From Bradyrhizobium guangdongense (lineage in GTDB: Bacteria; Pseudomonadota; Alphaproteobacteria; Rhizobiales; Xanthobacteraceae): a DNA stretch of 64,000 bases. The notes below the pieces were generated by a model. It saw nothing but the letters and a program-made list of their open reading frames with translations. It ran no database searches and was not told the origin of the DNA. Location: contig NZ_CP030051.1 in the NCBI RefSeq assembly GCF_004114975.1, positions 992,001-1,056,000 of the forward strand, in the 5' to 3' direction. Positions 8,630 to 17,385 of the stretch are shown here, piece by piece (the first letter of the stretch is position 1; each line of letters opens with the position of its first letter). The position numbers were made by a program, and so were the translations under genes.

Positions 8630-9403
8630 ATGACCGAGCATGTGCGAGTTGAGAAGAACAACAACGGAGTTCTCACGATCACTCTGGCGCGCCCAGACAA
8701 GAAGAACGCGCTGACGGACGCGATGTACGGCAAGCTCGCCGACACCATCGAATCCGCCGAGTCTGATCCGTCCGCGCGCGTGCTGCTGATCCGCGGCGAG
8801 GGCGACATGTTCACCGCCGGCAATGACGTCGGCGAGTTTGCAGCCGTCGCGTCAGGCAAGTCCGAAGGCAGCCGCAATGTCGGCCGTTTCATTCAGTCGC
8901 TGGCGCGCTGCAGCCGTCCGCTGGTCGCGGCCGTGCAGGGCCGCGCCGTCGGCGTCGGCACCACGATGCTCTTGCACTGCGATCTCGTCGTGCTCGCCGA
9001 CAATACCCTGTTGTCGACGCCCTTCGTCAGTCTTGCGCTGGTGCCGGAGGCCGCCTCGAGCCTGCTGATGCCGGCGCGCATCGGCTATGCCCGCGCATAC
9101 GAGATGTTCGCGCTGGGTGAGACTGTCCCCGCCAAGGCCGCGCTCGAATGGGGCCTGGCCAACCGCGTGGTGCCGCTCGACAAGCTCGACGCCGAGGCGC
9201 TTGCGCTGGCCCAGCGCCTCGCGCGCCAGCCGGCCGGTGCACTCATCGCAACCAAGAAGCTGATGCGCAATGGCGAGGCGCTGGTCGCGCAGATGCTGGC
9301 CGAGGGCGAGCAGTTTGCGCAGCGTCTGCGCACCGCCGAGGCGCGCGAGGCATTCACTGCGTTCGCCGAGCGGCGTCCGCCCGACTTCACAAAGATTTCG
9401 TGA
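8630..9403 (+). CDS. Enoyl-CoA hydratase/isomerase family protein
   Basis: Crotonase-fold enzyme (257 aa). The oxyanion-hole regions are visible: [11 protein letters not shown] near residue 62 and the [14 protein letters not shown] segment near 100. The next helix carries VPEAASS where true hydratases have the second catalytic Glu; one Glu is present, so hydratase or isomerase activity is possible, but the substrate is open. A good ribosome-binding site (AGGAGAG) precedes the ATG. It is in an operon with the marR gene 12 bp upstream. Confidence 0.9.
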   Translation: MTEHVRVEKNNNGVLTITLARPDKKNALTDAMYGKLADTIESAESDPSARVLLIRGEGDMFTAGNDVGEFAAVASGKSEGSRNVGRFIQSLARCSRPLVAAVQGRAVGVGTTMLLHCDLVVLADNTLLSTPFVSLALVPEAASSLLMPARIGYARAYEMFALGETVPAKAALEWGLANRVVPLDKLDAEALALAQRLARQPAGALIATKKLMRNGEALVAQMLAEGEQFAQRLRTAEAREAFTAFAERRPPDFTKIS

Positions 9404-9527
9404 AGTCCGGGGCCTGCTTAACGGTTTGGTAAGGCCAGAATTCCGGCGCCTGACAACAACCTTAACGGAACATTGGCAGGTCGCGGTGCAAGGTGGCCAA
9501 TCTTTGAACGTAGGCCCCTTGTGTCTC

Positions 9528-11609
9528 ATGGCATTCTTTAAGAAATCGGTAAGCTCGCTTCTCCTGACCTTGATGGCCTTGCTGGCGGCCGGTGCGCTGG
9601 CCTCTACGGCGATCCAGATGGTCGGGGCGTTCGGTCGCTACAGCGACAGTCTCGAGACCGCGCGGCTCGCCGCTGCCGACAAGGCAATTTTCCACGGCGT
9701 CCTGTCCTTGCGCAACAATCGCGGCGACGCCCAGAGTGCGCTGCTCGGCGACGATGACGCTCGGCCAAAGCTGGCCGAGGCCGAGAAAGCTGAGCAGGGC
9801 GGCTTTGATGGCGTCAGCGCCGCGATGGCCAGCGTCAACTTCGCGCGGCGCGACGAGCTTGCCGGCACGCTGAAGCAGCGCTGGGGTGAGGCCGCGCCGC
9901 AATTCCAGTTGTTCTACGACGAAGCCAAGCGTCCGCGTGCCGAGCGTAAGATCGAGCGGACCAATTCCTGGTACGACGCCGTCACCAAGGTCATCGAAAC
10001 GGCGAACCTCGCCTCCACCGCGGTGTCGAACCGCGCCTGGATGGACGATCCCTTCATTGCCCGCATGATCCAGGTCCGCCGTCTGGCCTGGCAGGTGCGC
10101 GACCGCTATGGAATCCATTGTTCGGCATTGCGCTCGAACGTCAACAGCAGCAAGCCGCTCGACGACAATCAGAAGCGCACGCTGGCGCAATGGGACGGCA
10201 CCATCAATTCCGGCTGGTCGGGCATGGACGAGCTTTTGGCCTCGCCAGACGTAGCCGCGGAGCTGATCACCGCTGCCAAGGAGGCGCGCGCCAAGACCGA
10301 CGGCGCTCTCAAGCAGATCGGGGAGATCACCAGGAACTTTGACGGCAGCGGCAAGCCAGCCATGGCCGCTTCGGAATGGAATACGCTGTGCCAGTCGCCG
10401 TTCGCGTCTATCGTGGCCGTCGCGAACAAGGCGCTGGACCAGTCGATCGCGCGGGCCGAAACGGTGCAGGCGAAGGCGCTGACCAATCTCGTGGTCCAGT
10501 CGCTCGCCTTCCTGCTGGCGCTCGCCGTGACCTTGGCCGGTGTCTACGTCGTGCGCAATCGTCTCATGCGCCCGGTGCGTGCCATCCTCGACGCAATCGC
10601 CCGTATCAGCGCTCGCGATTATGCGACGGCGGTTCCGCAACCCCGATATCCCGACGAGTTCGGCACCATGGCTGCCGCGCTCGAAAGCCTGCGCGAGAGC
10701 GCGGCCACCGCGGAACGCCTCGGCCAGGAGCGCGAATCGCAGCAGGCGTTGCAACTCGCTCGTTCGGGTACGGTTGATGCCGCCTGTCGCAGCTTTGATG
10801 ATACGGTGCAGGCCGTGATCGAGAGCGTCGCCGCATCGGCCAAGGAGCTCGATGCCACGGCGACCGATGTGCGCTCGCTGGTGTCGGAATCGAGCAGCCA
10901 GACCTCTGCAGTCTCGTCCGCCGCCGAGCAGGCCACCAATAATCTCGAGACCATCGCGGCCGCGACCGAGGAGCTCTCGGCCTCGGTCGGCGAGATCTCC
11001 GCGCAAGTGCAGTCGAGCGCGCGCGAGGCCCGCGAGGCCGTGGCTCAGGCCGAGCAGACCAATGCGACGGTCGAGATCCTCGACCAGACCGCAAGTCGCA
11101 TCAGCGAGGTCGTGAAGATGATCCACGCCATCGCCGGCCAGACCAATCTGCTCGCGCTGAACGCCACCATCGAGGCTGCCCGCGCCGGCGAGGCCGGCCG
11201 CGGTTTCGCCGTGGTCGCCGGCGAGGTCAAGAGCCTCGCGTCTCAGACGGCGACGGCGACCGAAGAGATCTCGCGCCAGGTCGAGGAGATCCAGGGCGCG
11301 ACCGGTCAGGCGGTTGCCGCCATCCGTTCGATCGGCAGTGCCATCAACGGCATCGATGAGAAGATGACCGCGATCGCGGCCGCCGTCGAACAACAGCGCG
11401 CAGCCACCACGGAAATCTCCCGCAATTTCCAGCAGGCCGCCCAAGGCACCCGTGAGGTCACCGACACCATCGGCAGTGTCGCCAGGCTCAACCAGGAAAC
11501 CGGCAATGCCGGGACGGTGCTGTTCCAGTCCGTGACCAAGATGTCGGCCGACGCCGATCGCCTCCGGGTCGCGGTCGAGGGTTTCCTTGGCGCGGTGAAG
11601 ACCGCTTAG
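9528..11609 (+). CDS. Methyl-accepting chemotaxis protein
   Basis: Transmembrane chemoreceptor (693 aa). Transmembrane helices lie near residues 11-31 and 322-342 and enclose a mostly helical periplasmic sensing domain of about 290 aa. A HAMP domain follows at about 343-395, then the long signalling coiled coil (about 420-690) with the conserved hairpin tip [19 protein letters not shown] near 548-566. It would control the CheA kinase. The start ATG at 9528 gives a typical short N-terminal tail; no strong ribosome-binding site is visible. No che genes are adjacent, so it acts with a pathway encoded elsewhere. Confidence 0.95.
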   Translation: MAFFKKSVSSLLLTLMALLAAGALASTAIQMVGAFGRYSDSLETARLAAADKAIFHGVLSLRNNRGDAQSALLGDDDARPKLAEAEKAEQGGFDGVSAAMASVNFARRDELAGTLKQRWGEAAPQFQLFYDEAKRPRAERKIERTNSWYDAVTKVIETANLASTAVSNRAWMDDPFIARMIQVRRLAWQVRDRYGIHCSALRSNVNSSKPLDDNQKRTLAQWDGTINSGWSGMDELLASPDVAAELITAAKEARAKTDGALKQIGEITRNFDGSGKPAMAASEWNTLCQSPFASIVAVANKALDQSIARAETVQAKALTNLVVQSLAFLLALAVTLAGVYVVRNRLMRPVRAILDAIARISARDYATAVPQPRYPDEFGTMAAALESLRESAATAERLGQERESQQALQLARSGTVDAACRSFDDTVQAVIESVAASAKELDATATDVRSLVSESSSQTSAVSSAAEQATNNLETIAAATEELSASVGEISAQVQSSAREAREAVAQAEQTNATVEILDQTASRISEVVKMIHAIAGQTNLLALNATIEAARAGEAGRGFAVVAGEVKSLASQTATATEEISRQVEEIQGATGQAVAAIRSIGSAINGIDEKMTAIAAAVEQQRAATTEISRNFQQAAQGTREVTDTIGSVARLNQETGNAGTVLFQSVTKMSADADRLRVAVEGFLGAVKTA

Positions 11610-11747
11610 GTTCCAGCCCCTGTTCGATGGCGCGCGGATCGGCATTGCCGCGCGCGCGTTCGCCCTGTAGATGGTAGCGGTACCATGATCTGACGCGCCT
11701 TACCGGCGCATCAGAACAAGCGACAGGACTCCAGGGAGATATTTTCG

Positions 11748-12686
11748 ATGCCGGTCACCCCTCACAAGGCCCAGCGCCCCTATCGCGGCGTGTTCCCCGT
11801 CGCCCCCACCATCTTCGACGAGCGGGGTGAACTCGACCTCGAGGGCCAGCGCCGCTGCATCGATTTCATGATCGATGCCGGCTCGCACGGCATCTGCATC
11901 CTCGCCAATTTCTCCGAGCAGTTTGTGCTGACCGATGACGAGCGCGAGACCGTGATGCATGCAGTGCTGGAGCACGTCGCCGGCCGCGTGCCCGTGATCG
12001 TGACCACCACCCATTTCAGCTCGGCCGTGTGCGCCGCGCGCAGCAAGCAGGCCGAGGCGGCGGGCGCCGCGATGGTTATGGTCATGCCGCCCTATCACGG
12101 CGCGACGTTCCGGGTGCCTGAAAAAGGCATCGTCGAATTCTTCAAAGTGCTCTCGGGCGCGATCAACATTCCCATCATGATCCAGGACGCGCCGGTCGCG
12201 GGGACGCCGCTCTCCGTCGAGCTGCTGGCGCGGCTCGCGCGCGACTTCGCCAACATCCGCTATTTCAAGGTCGAGGTGCCCTTTGCCGCGGCGAAGCTGC
12301 GCAGCTTGATCGAGACCGGCGGCAGCGCGATCGAAGGTCCCTGGGACGGCGAGGAAGCGATCACGCTGATGGCCGATCTCGACGCCGGCGCCACTGGCGC
12401 AATGACCGGCGGCGGCTATCCCGACGGTATCAGGCAGATCATCGATCCCTATTTCGCCGGCGATCGCGAAAAGGCGAAGGCCGCCTATGAGCGCTGGCTG
12501 CCGCTGATCAATTACGAGAACCGCCAATGCGGCCTGATCGCATGCAAGGCGATGATGCAGGCCGGCGGCGTGATCAAGTCCGACACGGTTCGCCATCCGC
12601 TGCAACCGCTGCATCCGGCGACGCGCGCGGGCTTGCTGGAGCTGGCCAAGGAGCGCGACGCGCTGGCGCTGCGCTGGGGTAAGTAG
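11748..12686 (+). CDS. Dihydrodipicolinate synthase (DapA) family lyase
   Basis: Class I aldolase of the DHDPS/N-acetylneuraminate lyase superfamily (312 aa, TIM barrel). The Schiff-base lysine is probably in IRYFKVEVP near residue 170, and the YHG segment lies where the family tyrosine occurs. It differs from true lysine-pathway DapA and resembles 2-keto-3-deoxy sugar acid dehydratases or aldolases, so a catabolic role is more likely. AGGGAGAT precedes the ATG. It stands alone between the chemoreceptor and the phosphonate locus. Confidence 0.8.
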   Translation: MPVTPHKAQRPYRGVFPVAPTIFDERGELDLEGQRRCIDFMIDAGSHGICILANFSEQFVLTDDERETVMHAVLEHVAGRVPVIVTTTHFSSAVCAARSKQAEAAGAAMVMVMPPYHGATFRVPEKGIVEFFKVLSGAINIPIMIQDAPVAGTPLSVELLARLARDFANIRYFKVEVPFAAAKLRSLIETGGSAIEGPWDGEEAITLMADLDAGATGAMTGGGYPDGIRQIIDPYFAGDREKAKAAYERWLPLINYENRQCGLIACKAMMQAGGVIKSDTVRHPLQPLHPATRAGLLELAKERDALALRWGK

Positions 12687-12698
12687 AGTCTCTCCACT

Positions 12699-12783
12699 GT
12701 CATTGCGAGGAGCTCTTGCGACGAAGCAAGCCAGAGTATTTCCGCGGATACAGTCTGGATTGCTTCCCTGCGCTCGCAACGAC
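12699..12783. repeat. REP-like intergenic palindromic repeat, copy 1
   Basis: The block starts GTCATTGCGAGGAGCTCTTG and ends with the near-inverse TTGCTTCCCTGCGCTCGCAA, so it can fold into a long hairpin. A closely similar block lies at 37748-37833. It fills the gap between a plus-strand and a minus-strand gene and could act as a bidirectional terminator. Confidence 0.7.
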
Positions 12784-12797
12784 CGAGTTTGTTGAGG

Positions 12798-13496
12798 CTA
12801 TCGCGCCAGCTTCCACTCACCAATGATGCGAAAGCGTGCTTTCGCCTCATCCTGTTTGAACAGCGTGATGCGATCGATCTCAAGCGTATCGAGCTTCAGC
12901 GCCGCGAACCGTCTGCGCAGCATCTCCAGGATCGGCCCGTGCCGCTCGGCATCGAGCCTTCCCGTCAGCGTCATGTGGAAGCGGAATTCTTCCATCACGT
13001 AAGGGTAGCCCCAGCGATCGAGACATTCGCGCTGGCGCTGGCTCAGCTTTTCGGGCCTGCGCCGCGCGCGATCTTCCGCCGTGAGCGCTGGGCGAAAGCA
13101 ATCGAAATCGCGGACGCAATCGGCGGCCAATTGCTGGAGAGCGTCGACAGGTTCGGCGGGGATGACGGCGATGAAGCCGCTGATGGCATCGACGATCGGC
13201 CGGATCAGCGGAATCGGCCGCACCTTGCCGGCGAATGTCGCGCACGCAGTCACGAGCTCCGCCTCGGTCCCGCCTGATGCCAGGGCCATCGGTGCCTTCA
13301 ACGTGCCGTGAAATCCGTATTTGCGGGGATCGGCGGTGACGTCGCGCCAGTCCGGCGCGATGCGCAACGCCTCATCCGGAAACGAGACCTCGTCTCCGGT
13401 GTAAGCCTCATAGCCCAGCAGCTCGGCGCCGAAGCGGGTGAGCGCGTTGTCAGCGCCGGCGGCAAAGTAGATCGCGTAGCGGGGAAAACCTGTCAT
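12798..13496 (-). CDS. DUF1045 phosphonate-metabolism protein (2H phosphoesterase fold)
   Basis: DUF1045 family protein (232 aa) found with C-P lyase genes. Two HxT motifs are visible (H63-G-T65 and H174-M-T176), the signature of the 2H phosphoesterase superfamily that opens cyclic phosphates. Because no phnP is present in the window, I infer that it may hydrolyse 5-phosphoribosyl 1,2-cyclic phosphate, the product of C-P lyase, or a related compound. It is the last gene of a minus-strand unit with the acetyltransferase and phnM-like genes; 18 bp separate it from the latter. Confidence 0.8.
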   Translation of the reverse strand: MTGFPRYAIYFAAGADNALTRFGAELLGYEAYTGDEVSFPDEALRIAPDWRDVTADPRKYGFHGTLKAPMALASGGTEAELVTACATFAGKVRPIPLIRPIVDAISGFIAVIPAEPVDALQQLAADCVRDFDCFRPALTAEDRARRRPEKLSQRQRECLDRWGYPYVMEEFRFHMTLTGRLDAERHGPILEMLRRRFAALKLDTLEIDRITLFKQDEAKARFRIIGEWKLAR

Positions 13497-13514
13497 GGTC
13501 GCAGCATAACCAAA

Positions 13515-14708
13515 TTATGCCGCAACGACAGTCTCGCGCGGCATTGTTGCCGCGCCGAGCAGCCGCGTTGCATCAGTCAGATGCACGAGCTTTCCGGCCG
13601 ATATCACCGCAACCAATCGCGGTCGCAGCGGTACGCTGTCGTCGACGAGCAGGATATCGGCGCGATGCCCTGCGGCGAGCGTGCCGCGATCGGTCAAGCC
13701 GGTGGCTTGCGCGGGCGCCGATGAGATCAGCTTCCAGGCCTCGCCCAGCGGCAGCACGCCGTCCGCGGCGAGGCGGAACGCGGCGAGCAGCGGAGCGGGG
13801 TAATAGTAGTCCGAGGCCAGCACGGAGCAGAGCCCCTTGGCGATCATGTCCGATGCCTTGGTCCAGCCGGTGTGGCTGCCGCCCCGCACGACGTTCGGCG
13901 CGCCGTAGACGATGTCGTCGCCGGCGGCCGCGGCTTCGCGCGCGGTCTCCTCGTTGATTGGAAACTCGGCGAGCGTCACGCCCATGGTACGAAACTCCCG
14001 GCGCATCACCAGCGTCGCGTCGTCATGCGAGAGCATCCGCACCTCGGCGGCGCGCGCCGCCGCGGCCAGTCGGGCGATCGAGGCCGGAACATCGGCCGCA
14101 CGCGACACGATACGCGCAACCAGCTTGTCGAACGCCGCGCTCGACAGTCCGGTGCGCTCCACCATGCGGTTGCGTTTGCGCGGCTTGGCCATGTCGCCGA
14201 CGGTGCCGTCCATGTGATCGTTGAAGGCGAACAGGTCGACGCGGCCCTCGGCGAGCCACTGGCCGATCTCTGCCTCGGCATCGAGATTGTAGGTCTCATG
14301 CCGCAAATGGAAGCGGGTGTCGGCGGCGAAATGCGGACGCTGCCGCTCGATCGCCTCGAGCAGACGTCGCGCGTTGTCGCCGCTGCGCAAGCCGGGCTCC
14401 CACGACCAGGTCGTGGCGTGGAAAACCGTCGTGATGCCGTTGCTGATGACCTGGCGGTCCGTCTCCGCCAGTGCCACGTCGATCGGGAAATCGACGCCGG
14501 CGCGCGGCATCATCTGCCGCTCGAACGCGTCACCGTGCAGATCCACGATGCCGGGGAGCACCAGCAGATTGCGCGCATCGATCGCGAGCCGCGCCCGGCC
14601 GCGCGGGGCATCGATCTGAGCAATGTCGGTACTGGACACCGCGAGGGATGTCTCGACGAGCTCGGAGCCGATCAGGGTCCGGCCGCCTTCAAGGAAAATG
14701 TCTGTCAC
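13515..14708 (-). CDS. phnM: PhnM-like amidohydrolase (first of two paralogues)
   Basis: Amidohydrolase-superfamily protein (397 aa) related to alpha-D-ribose 1-methylphosphonate 5-triphosphate diphosphatase, which removes pyrophosphate before C-P bond cleavage. Visible family segments are PGIVDLHGDAFERQ, the HLRHETYN region, LSHDDATL, GAPNVVRGGSHTG and VLASDYYYPAPL. It diverges from the canonical paralogue at 24749 (ELHTDHLEAH, LMDHTPGQ), so its substrate may differ. The GTG start overlaps the stop of the upstream acetyltransferase gene in GTGA, which indicates translational coupling. Confidence 0.85.
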   Translation of the reverse strand: MTDIFLEGGRTLIGSELVETSLAVSSTDIAQIDAPRGRARLAIDARNLLVLPGIVDLHGDAFERQMMPRAGVDFPIDVALAETDRQVISNGITTVFHATTWSWEPGLRSGDNARRLLEAIERQRPHFAADTRFHLRHETYNLDAEAEIGQWLAEGRVDLFAFNDHMDGTVGDMAKPRKRNRMVERTGLSSAAFDKLVARIVSRAADVPASIARLAAAARAAEVRMLSHDDATLVMRREFRTMGVTLAEFPINEETAREAAAAGDDIVYGAPNVVRGGSHTGWTKASDMIAKGLCSVLASDYYYPAPLLAAFRLAADGVLPLGEAWKLISSAPAQATGLTDRGTLAAGHRADILLVDDSVPLRPRLVAVISAGKLVHLTDATRLLGAATMPRETVVAA

Positions 14709-15355
14709 GCGACCGCGCTTCGTTTGGTGGAAGATGAACCTGCTTCGTATGCTGCCAGGAATTCTTCAATCGAGAGCTTGCGAAAATCGGGCAGTGCTGC
14801 ACGCAATTTGTCGTGATCCCAGTCCCACCAGGCCAGCTCCGCGAGCCGTCCGGCAATCTCCTCGGAGAACCGGCGCCGAACGATGCGCGCCGGATTCCCC
14901 GCGACGATGGTGTAGGCCGGTACGTCCTTGGTGACGATGGCGCCGGCCGCAATCACGGCGCCGGTGCCGATGTTGCGGCCGGGCAGCACGATCGCGCCAT
15001 GTCCGATCCAGACGTCATGGCCGATACGGACATGATGCTGCCGCCGCCAATCAAAGAATTCGGCGTCATCGCTCTCGCTCGGGAAGTAAGCACTGGAGCG
15101 GTAGGTGAAGTGGGCCTGCGTGGCGCGGTGCATCGGGTGATTGCCGGGATTGATACGGGTCATCGCCGCGATCGAGCAGAACTTTCCGATCGTCGTGTAA
15201 GTGATCTGCGCGTCGTTGACGACATAGGAGTAATCGTCCATCGCCACTTCATGCAGGATCGTGCGAGCGCCCACCTCCGTGTATGCGCCGAGCCGCGTAT
15301 CGTGCAGCTTCGCGGAAGGATCGATGGTCGGCTCGACCGATAGCACCTTGGCCAT
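14705..15355 (-). CDS. Phosphonate-locus hexapeptide-repeat acetyltransferase
   Basis: Left-handed beta-helix acyltransferase (216 aa) of the type found in phn operons (chloramphenicol/DapH-like family). Hexapeptide repeats run from about residue 10 to 160, including IGHDVWIGHGAIVLPG, IGTGAVIAAGAIVTKDVP and the closing IVAGNPARIVRRRF; a probable catalytic His lies in PGNHPMHRAT. It could acetylate aminoalkylphosphonates, a role held by PhnO in E. coli; this is inference. It is the first gene of the minus-strand unit, with a triple Pho-box-like repeat 48 bp upstream. The frame stays open to 16141, but that part is shadow of phnC. Confidence 0.85.
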   Translation of the reverse strand: MAKVLSVEPTIDPSAKLHDTRLGAYTEVGARTILHEVAMDDYSYVVNDAQITYTTIGKFCSIAAMTRINPGNHPMHRATQAHFTYRSSAYFPSESDDAEFFDWRRQHHVRIGHDVWIGHGAIVLPGRNIGTGAVIAAGAIVTKDVPAYTIVAGNPARIVRRRFSEEIAGRLAELAWWDWDHDKLRAALPDFRKLSIEEFLAAYEAGSSSTKRSAVA

Positions 15356-15402
15356 GTTGCATCCGGGCGTTCGAGGGCGGGCGTCCCTCTTCGAGTCGCT
15401 TG

Positions 15403-15431
15403 ATGACGATGTCGTGACGCGACGATGACAG
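15403..15431 (-). promoter_or_regulatory. Triple Pho-box-like repeat upstream of the acetyltransferase/phnM unit
   Basis: Read on the minus strand the sequence is CTGTCAT, 4 bp, GCGTCAC, 4 bp, TCGTCAT: three 7-mers at an 11-bp period. This matches the PhoB box pattern (CTGTCAT-N4 repeats). It lies 48 bp before the acetyltransferase start and points towards it. Confidence 0.6.
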
Positions 15432-15457
15432 GGGATGAGATGTGCTGGATCGCCGCA

Positions 15458-15486
15458 CTGCGGTCTCGGTGTCACACAAGTGTTAA
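15458..15486 (+). promoter_or_regulatory. Pho-box-like repeat upstream of phnC
   Basis: Plus-strand 7-mers CTGCGGT, GTGTCAC and GTGTTAA occur at an 11-bp period, 47 bp before the phnC ATG. The middle unit fits the PhoB consensus well and the outer ones only in part. Position and orientation fit PhoB activation of the transporter operon. Confidence 0.45.
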
Positions 15487-15532
15487 GCACGCGCGTTAGC
15501 GGTTGGCTCCAGCTGCTACTCGGGAGCTCTGC

Positions 15533-16342
15533 ATGCTGGTGTTGGAAGGTCTGACGTGCCGCTTCGGCGCAAAAGCCGCGGTGGACGACGCTTCGTTTCA
15601 AGTCGCTCCCGGCAGCTTCGTCGGTGTGATCGGGCGCTCCGGTGCCGGCAAGTCGACCCTGCTGCGAACCATCAACCGTCTGGTGACGCCGACCCAGGGC
15701 CGCATCCTGTTCGACGGCCTCGACGTCACCTCCTTGCGCGGCGGGGAGCTGCGGCAGTGGCGGGCGCGCTCGGCGATGATCTTCCAGCAGTTCAACCTGG
15801 TCGGCCGGCTGGACGTGCTGACCAACGTGCTGATGGGGCGTCTCGCCACCATGCCGGCCTGGCGGGCGCTGTCGCAGCTCTGGTCCGAGCAGGACAAGGC
15901 GCTGGCGATGTCGGCGCTCGAACAGTTCGACATCGCCGCGCTCGCCGCGCAGCGTGCCGACCAGCTCTCCGGCGGCCAGCAGCAGCGCGTCGCGATCGCC
16001 CGCGCCCTGGTGCAGCAGCCCGACATCATCCTCGCCGACGAGCCGATCGCCTCGCTCGATCCGCGCAATACCAAGATCGTCATGGATGCGCTGCTGCGCA
16101 TCAACAAGCATTTTGGCATCACCGTGCTCTGCAATCTGCATTCTCTCGACCTGGCGCGCGGCTATTGCGACCGCCTGATCGGCATGGCGGCGGGCCGCGT
16201 GGTGTTCGACGGCGCGCCGTCGGCGCTGACCGATCTCGTCGCGCGCGAGCTTTACGATCTCGAAGCCGCCGACGTCATGGGCGCCACGCCTGCGCCGATG
16301 CCCCAGGGCGTTCCAGCGCTCGGAACGGCCGCGGCGGCCTGA
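15533..16342 (+). CDS. phnC: Phosphonate ABC transporter ATP-binding protein
   Basis: Cytoplasmic ATPase that drives phosphonate import (269 aa). Walker [11 protein letters not shown]-loop in MIFQQFNLV, signature [15 protein letters not shown], Walker [14 protein letters not shown] and the switch His in NLHSLDLA are all intact. The ATG at 15533 follows GGGAG. It is the first gene of the phnCDE1E2 operon. The pattern of signature and Q-loop sequence, and the neighbours, identify it as PhnC rather than another importer ATPase. Confidence 0.95.
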   Translation: MLVLEGLTCRFGAKAAVDDASFQVAPGSFVGVIGRSGAGKSTLLRTINRLVTPTQGRILFDGLDVTSLRGGELRQWRARSAMIFQQFNLVGRLDVLTNVLMGRLATMPAWRALSQLWSEQDKALAMSALEQFDIAALAAQRADQLSGGQQQRVAIARALVQQPDIILADEPIASLDPRNTKIVMDALLRINKHFGITVLCNLHSLDLARGYCDRLIGMAAGRVVFDGAPSALTDLVARELYDLEAADVMGATPAPMPQGVPALGTAAAA

Positions 16343-16400
16343 GCGACGTCGCGCTACTTGCTTTCGTACGAACCGACCTTAACCAAAGAAGGGGCTAACG

Positions 16401-17330
16401 ATGATCACTCGCAGACTGGTTCTTGCCGGCGCAGCCGCGCTGACCTTTGCCGGATCCGCTTCCGCCGAAGACTGGCGGGCGAAATATCCGGAAATCACCT
16501 TCGCCGCGATTCCGGCCGAGAACGGCTCGGGCGTGACCGAGCGCTACGCTCCCTTCATCAGCTATCTGTCGAAGGAGCTCGGCGTCAAGGTGACGCTGCG
16601 CGTCGCCAACGACTACGCTGCCCTCATCGAAGGCCAGCGCGCCGGCAACATCCAGATCGGCTATTACGGTCCGGCCTCCTTCGCGCGCGCCCGTCTCACC
16701 GGCGTCAAGACCGACGCCTTCGTCATCGACGTCAACTCCGACGGTTCGAAGGGCTACTATTCCGTCTTCTACGTTCTGGCGAAGTCGCCCTACCAGAAGA
16801 TCGAGGACCTCAAGGGCAAGAATCTCGGGCTTGTCGATCCGAATTCCACGTCCGGCAACAACATGCCCCGCTTCAAGCTGAACGCGATGGGCATCGATCC
16901 CGACGCCTATTTCTCCAAGGTCGTCTTCACCGGCAGCCACGAGAACGCCGTTCTCGCGCTGGCCCAGGGCACCGTCGACGTCGCCGCCAATTGGTGGAAC
17001 GCGGACGACGATTCCAACCTGACCCGCATGCTCAACAAGGGCATGGTGAAGTCGGCCGACGGCACCGTGATGAAGAAGGAGGACTTCCGCATCATCGTGA
17101 AGTCAGACCTCATCATCAACTCGCCCTACGCCTATCTCAGCGACCTGCCTGAAGACATGAAGGCCGCGATCAAGAAGGCCTTCCTCGACGCGGCGCAGAA
17201 GGACCCGGAGGCGTTCAAGAAGCTCTCCGACGGCAAGAACAAGCCGTGGGAGCCGGTCGCCACCGAGGACTACAACAAGACCATCGAGCTGATTAAGTTC
17301 GTCGACAATCTGCGTAAGAAGGCGTCCTGA
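16401..17330 (+). CDS. phnD: Phosphonate ABC transporter periplasmic binding protein
   Basis: Periplasmic substrate-binding protein (309 aa) of the PhnD family. It has a signal peptide (MITRRLVLAGAAALTFAGSA, cleavage after SASA) and the family core: ENGSGVTERYAPFISYLSKE, a GYYGPASFARA strand-helix, LGLVDPNSTSGNN (the phosphonate-binding loop with Ser and Thr) and AANWWNADDDSN. AAGAAGGGG precedes the ATG. A Rho-independent hairpin follows the gene, which would keep the binding protein more abundant than the membrane subunits. Confidence 0.95.
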   Translation: MITRRLVLAGAAALTFAGSASAEDWRAKYPEITFAAIPAENGSGVTERYAPFISYLSKELGVKVTLRVANDYAALIEGQRAGNIQIGYYGPASFARARLTGVKTDAFVIDVNSDGSKGYYSVFYVLAKSPYQKIEDLKGKNLGLVDPNSTSGNNMPRFKLNAMGIDPDAYFSKVVFTGSHENAVLALAQGTVDVAANWWNADDDSNLTRMLNKGMVKSADGTVMKKEDFRIIVKSDLIINSPYAYLSDLPEDMKAAIKKAFLDAAQKDPEAFKKLSDGKNKPWEPVATEDYNKTIELIKFVDNLRKKAS

Positions 17331-17352
17331 GCTCGTCGGGACGATGCACCTT

Positions 17353-17381
17353 GAGCCGGGTCGATGGACCCGGCTCTTTTT
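17353..17381 (+). terminator. Intrinsic terminator/attenuator between phnD and phnE
   Basis: GAGCCGGGTC, a GATG loop and GACCCGGCTC form a perfect 10-bp stem, followed by a run of five T. It lies 22 bp after phnD inside the operon, so it probably ends a share of transcripts and sets the ratio of binding protein to permease. Confidence 0.85.
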
Positions 17382-17385
17382 CTTG

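Noticed and set aside
9462..11645. Very long minus-strand open frame (about 727 codons) opposite the chemoreceptor
   Set aside because: It is a mirror frame produced by high GC3; translation is His/Gly/Asp-rich without a fold, and the plus strand holds a clear MCP.
15356..16141. Upstream extension of the acetyltransferase frame
   Set aside because: It runs antisense to phnC, and the acetyltransferase has a standard start at 15355.
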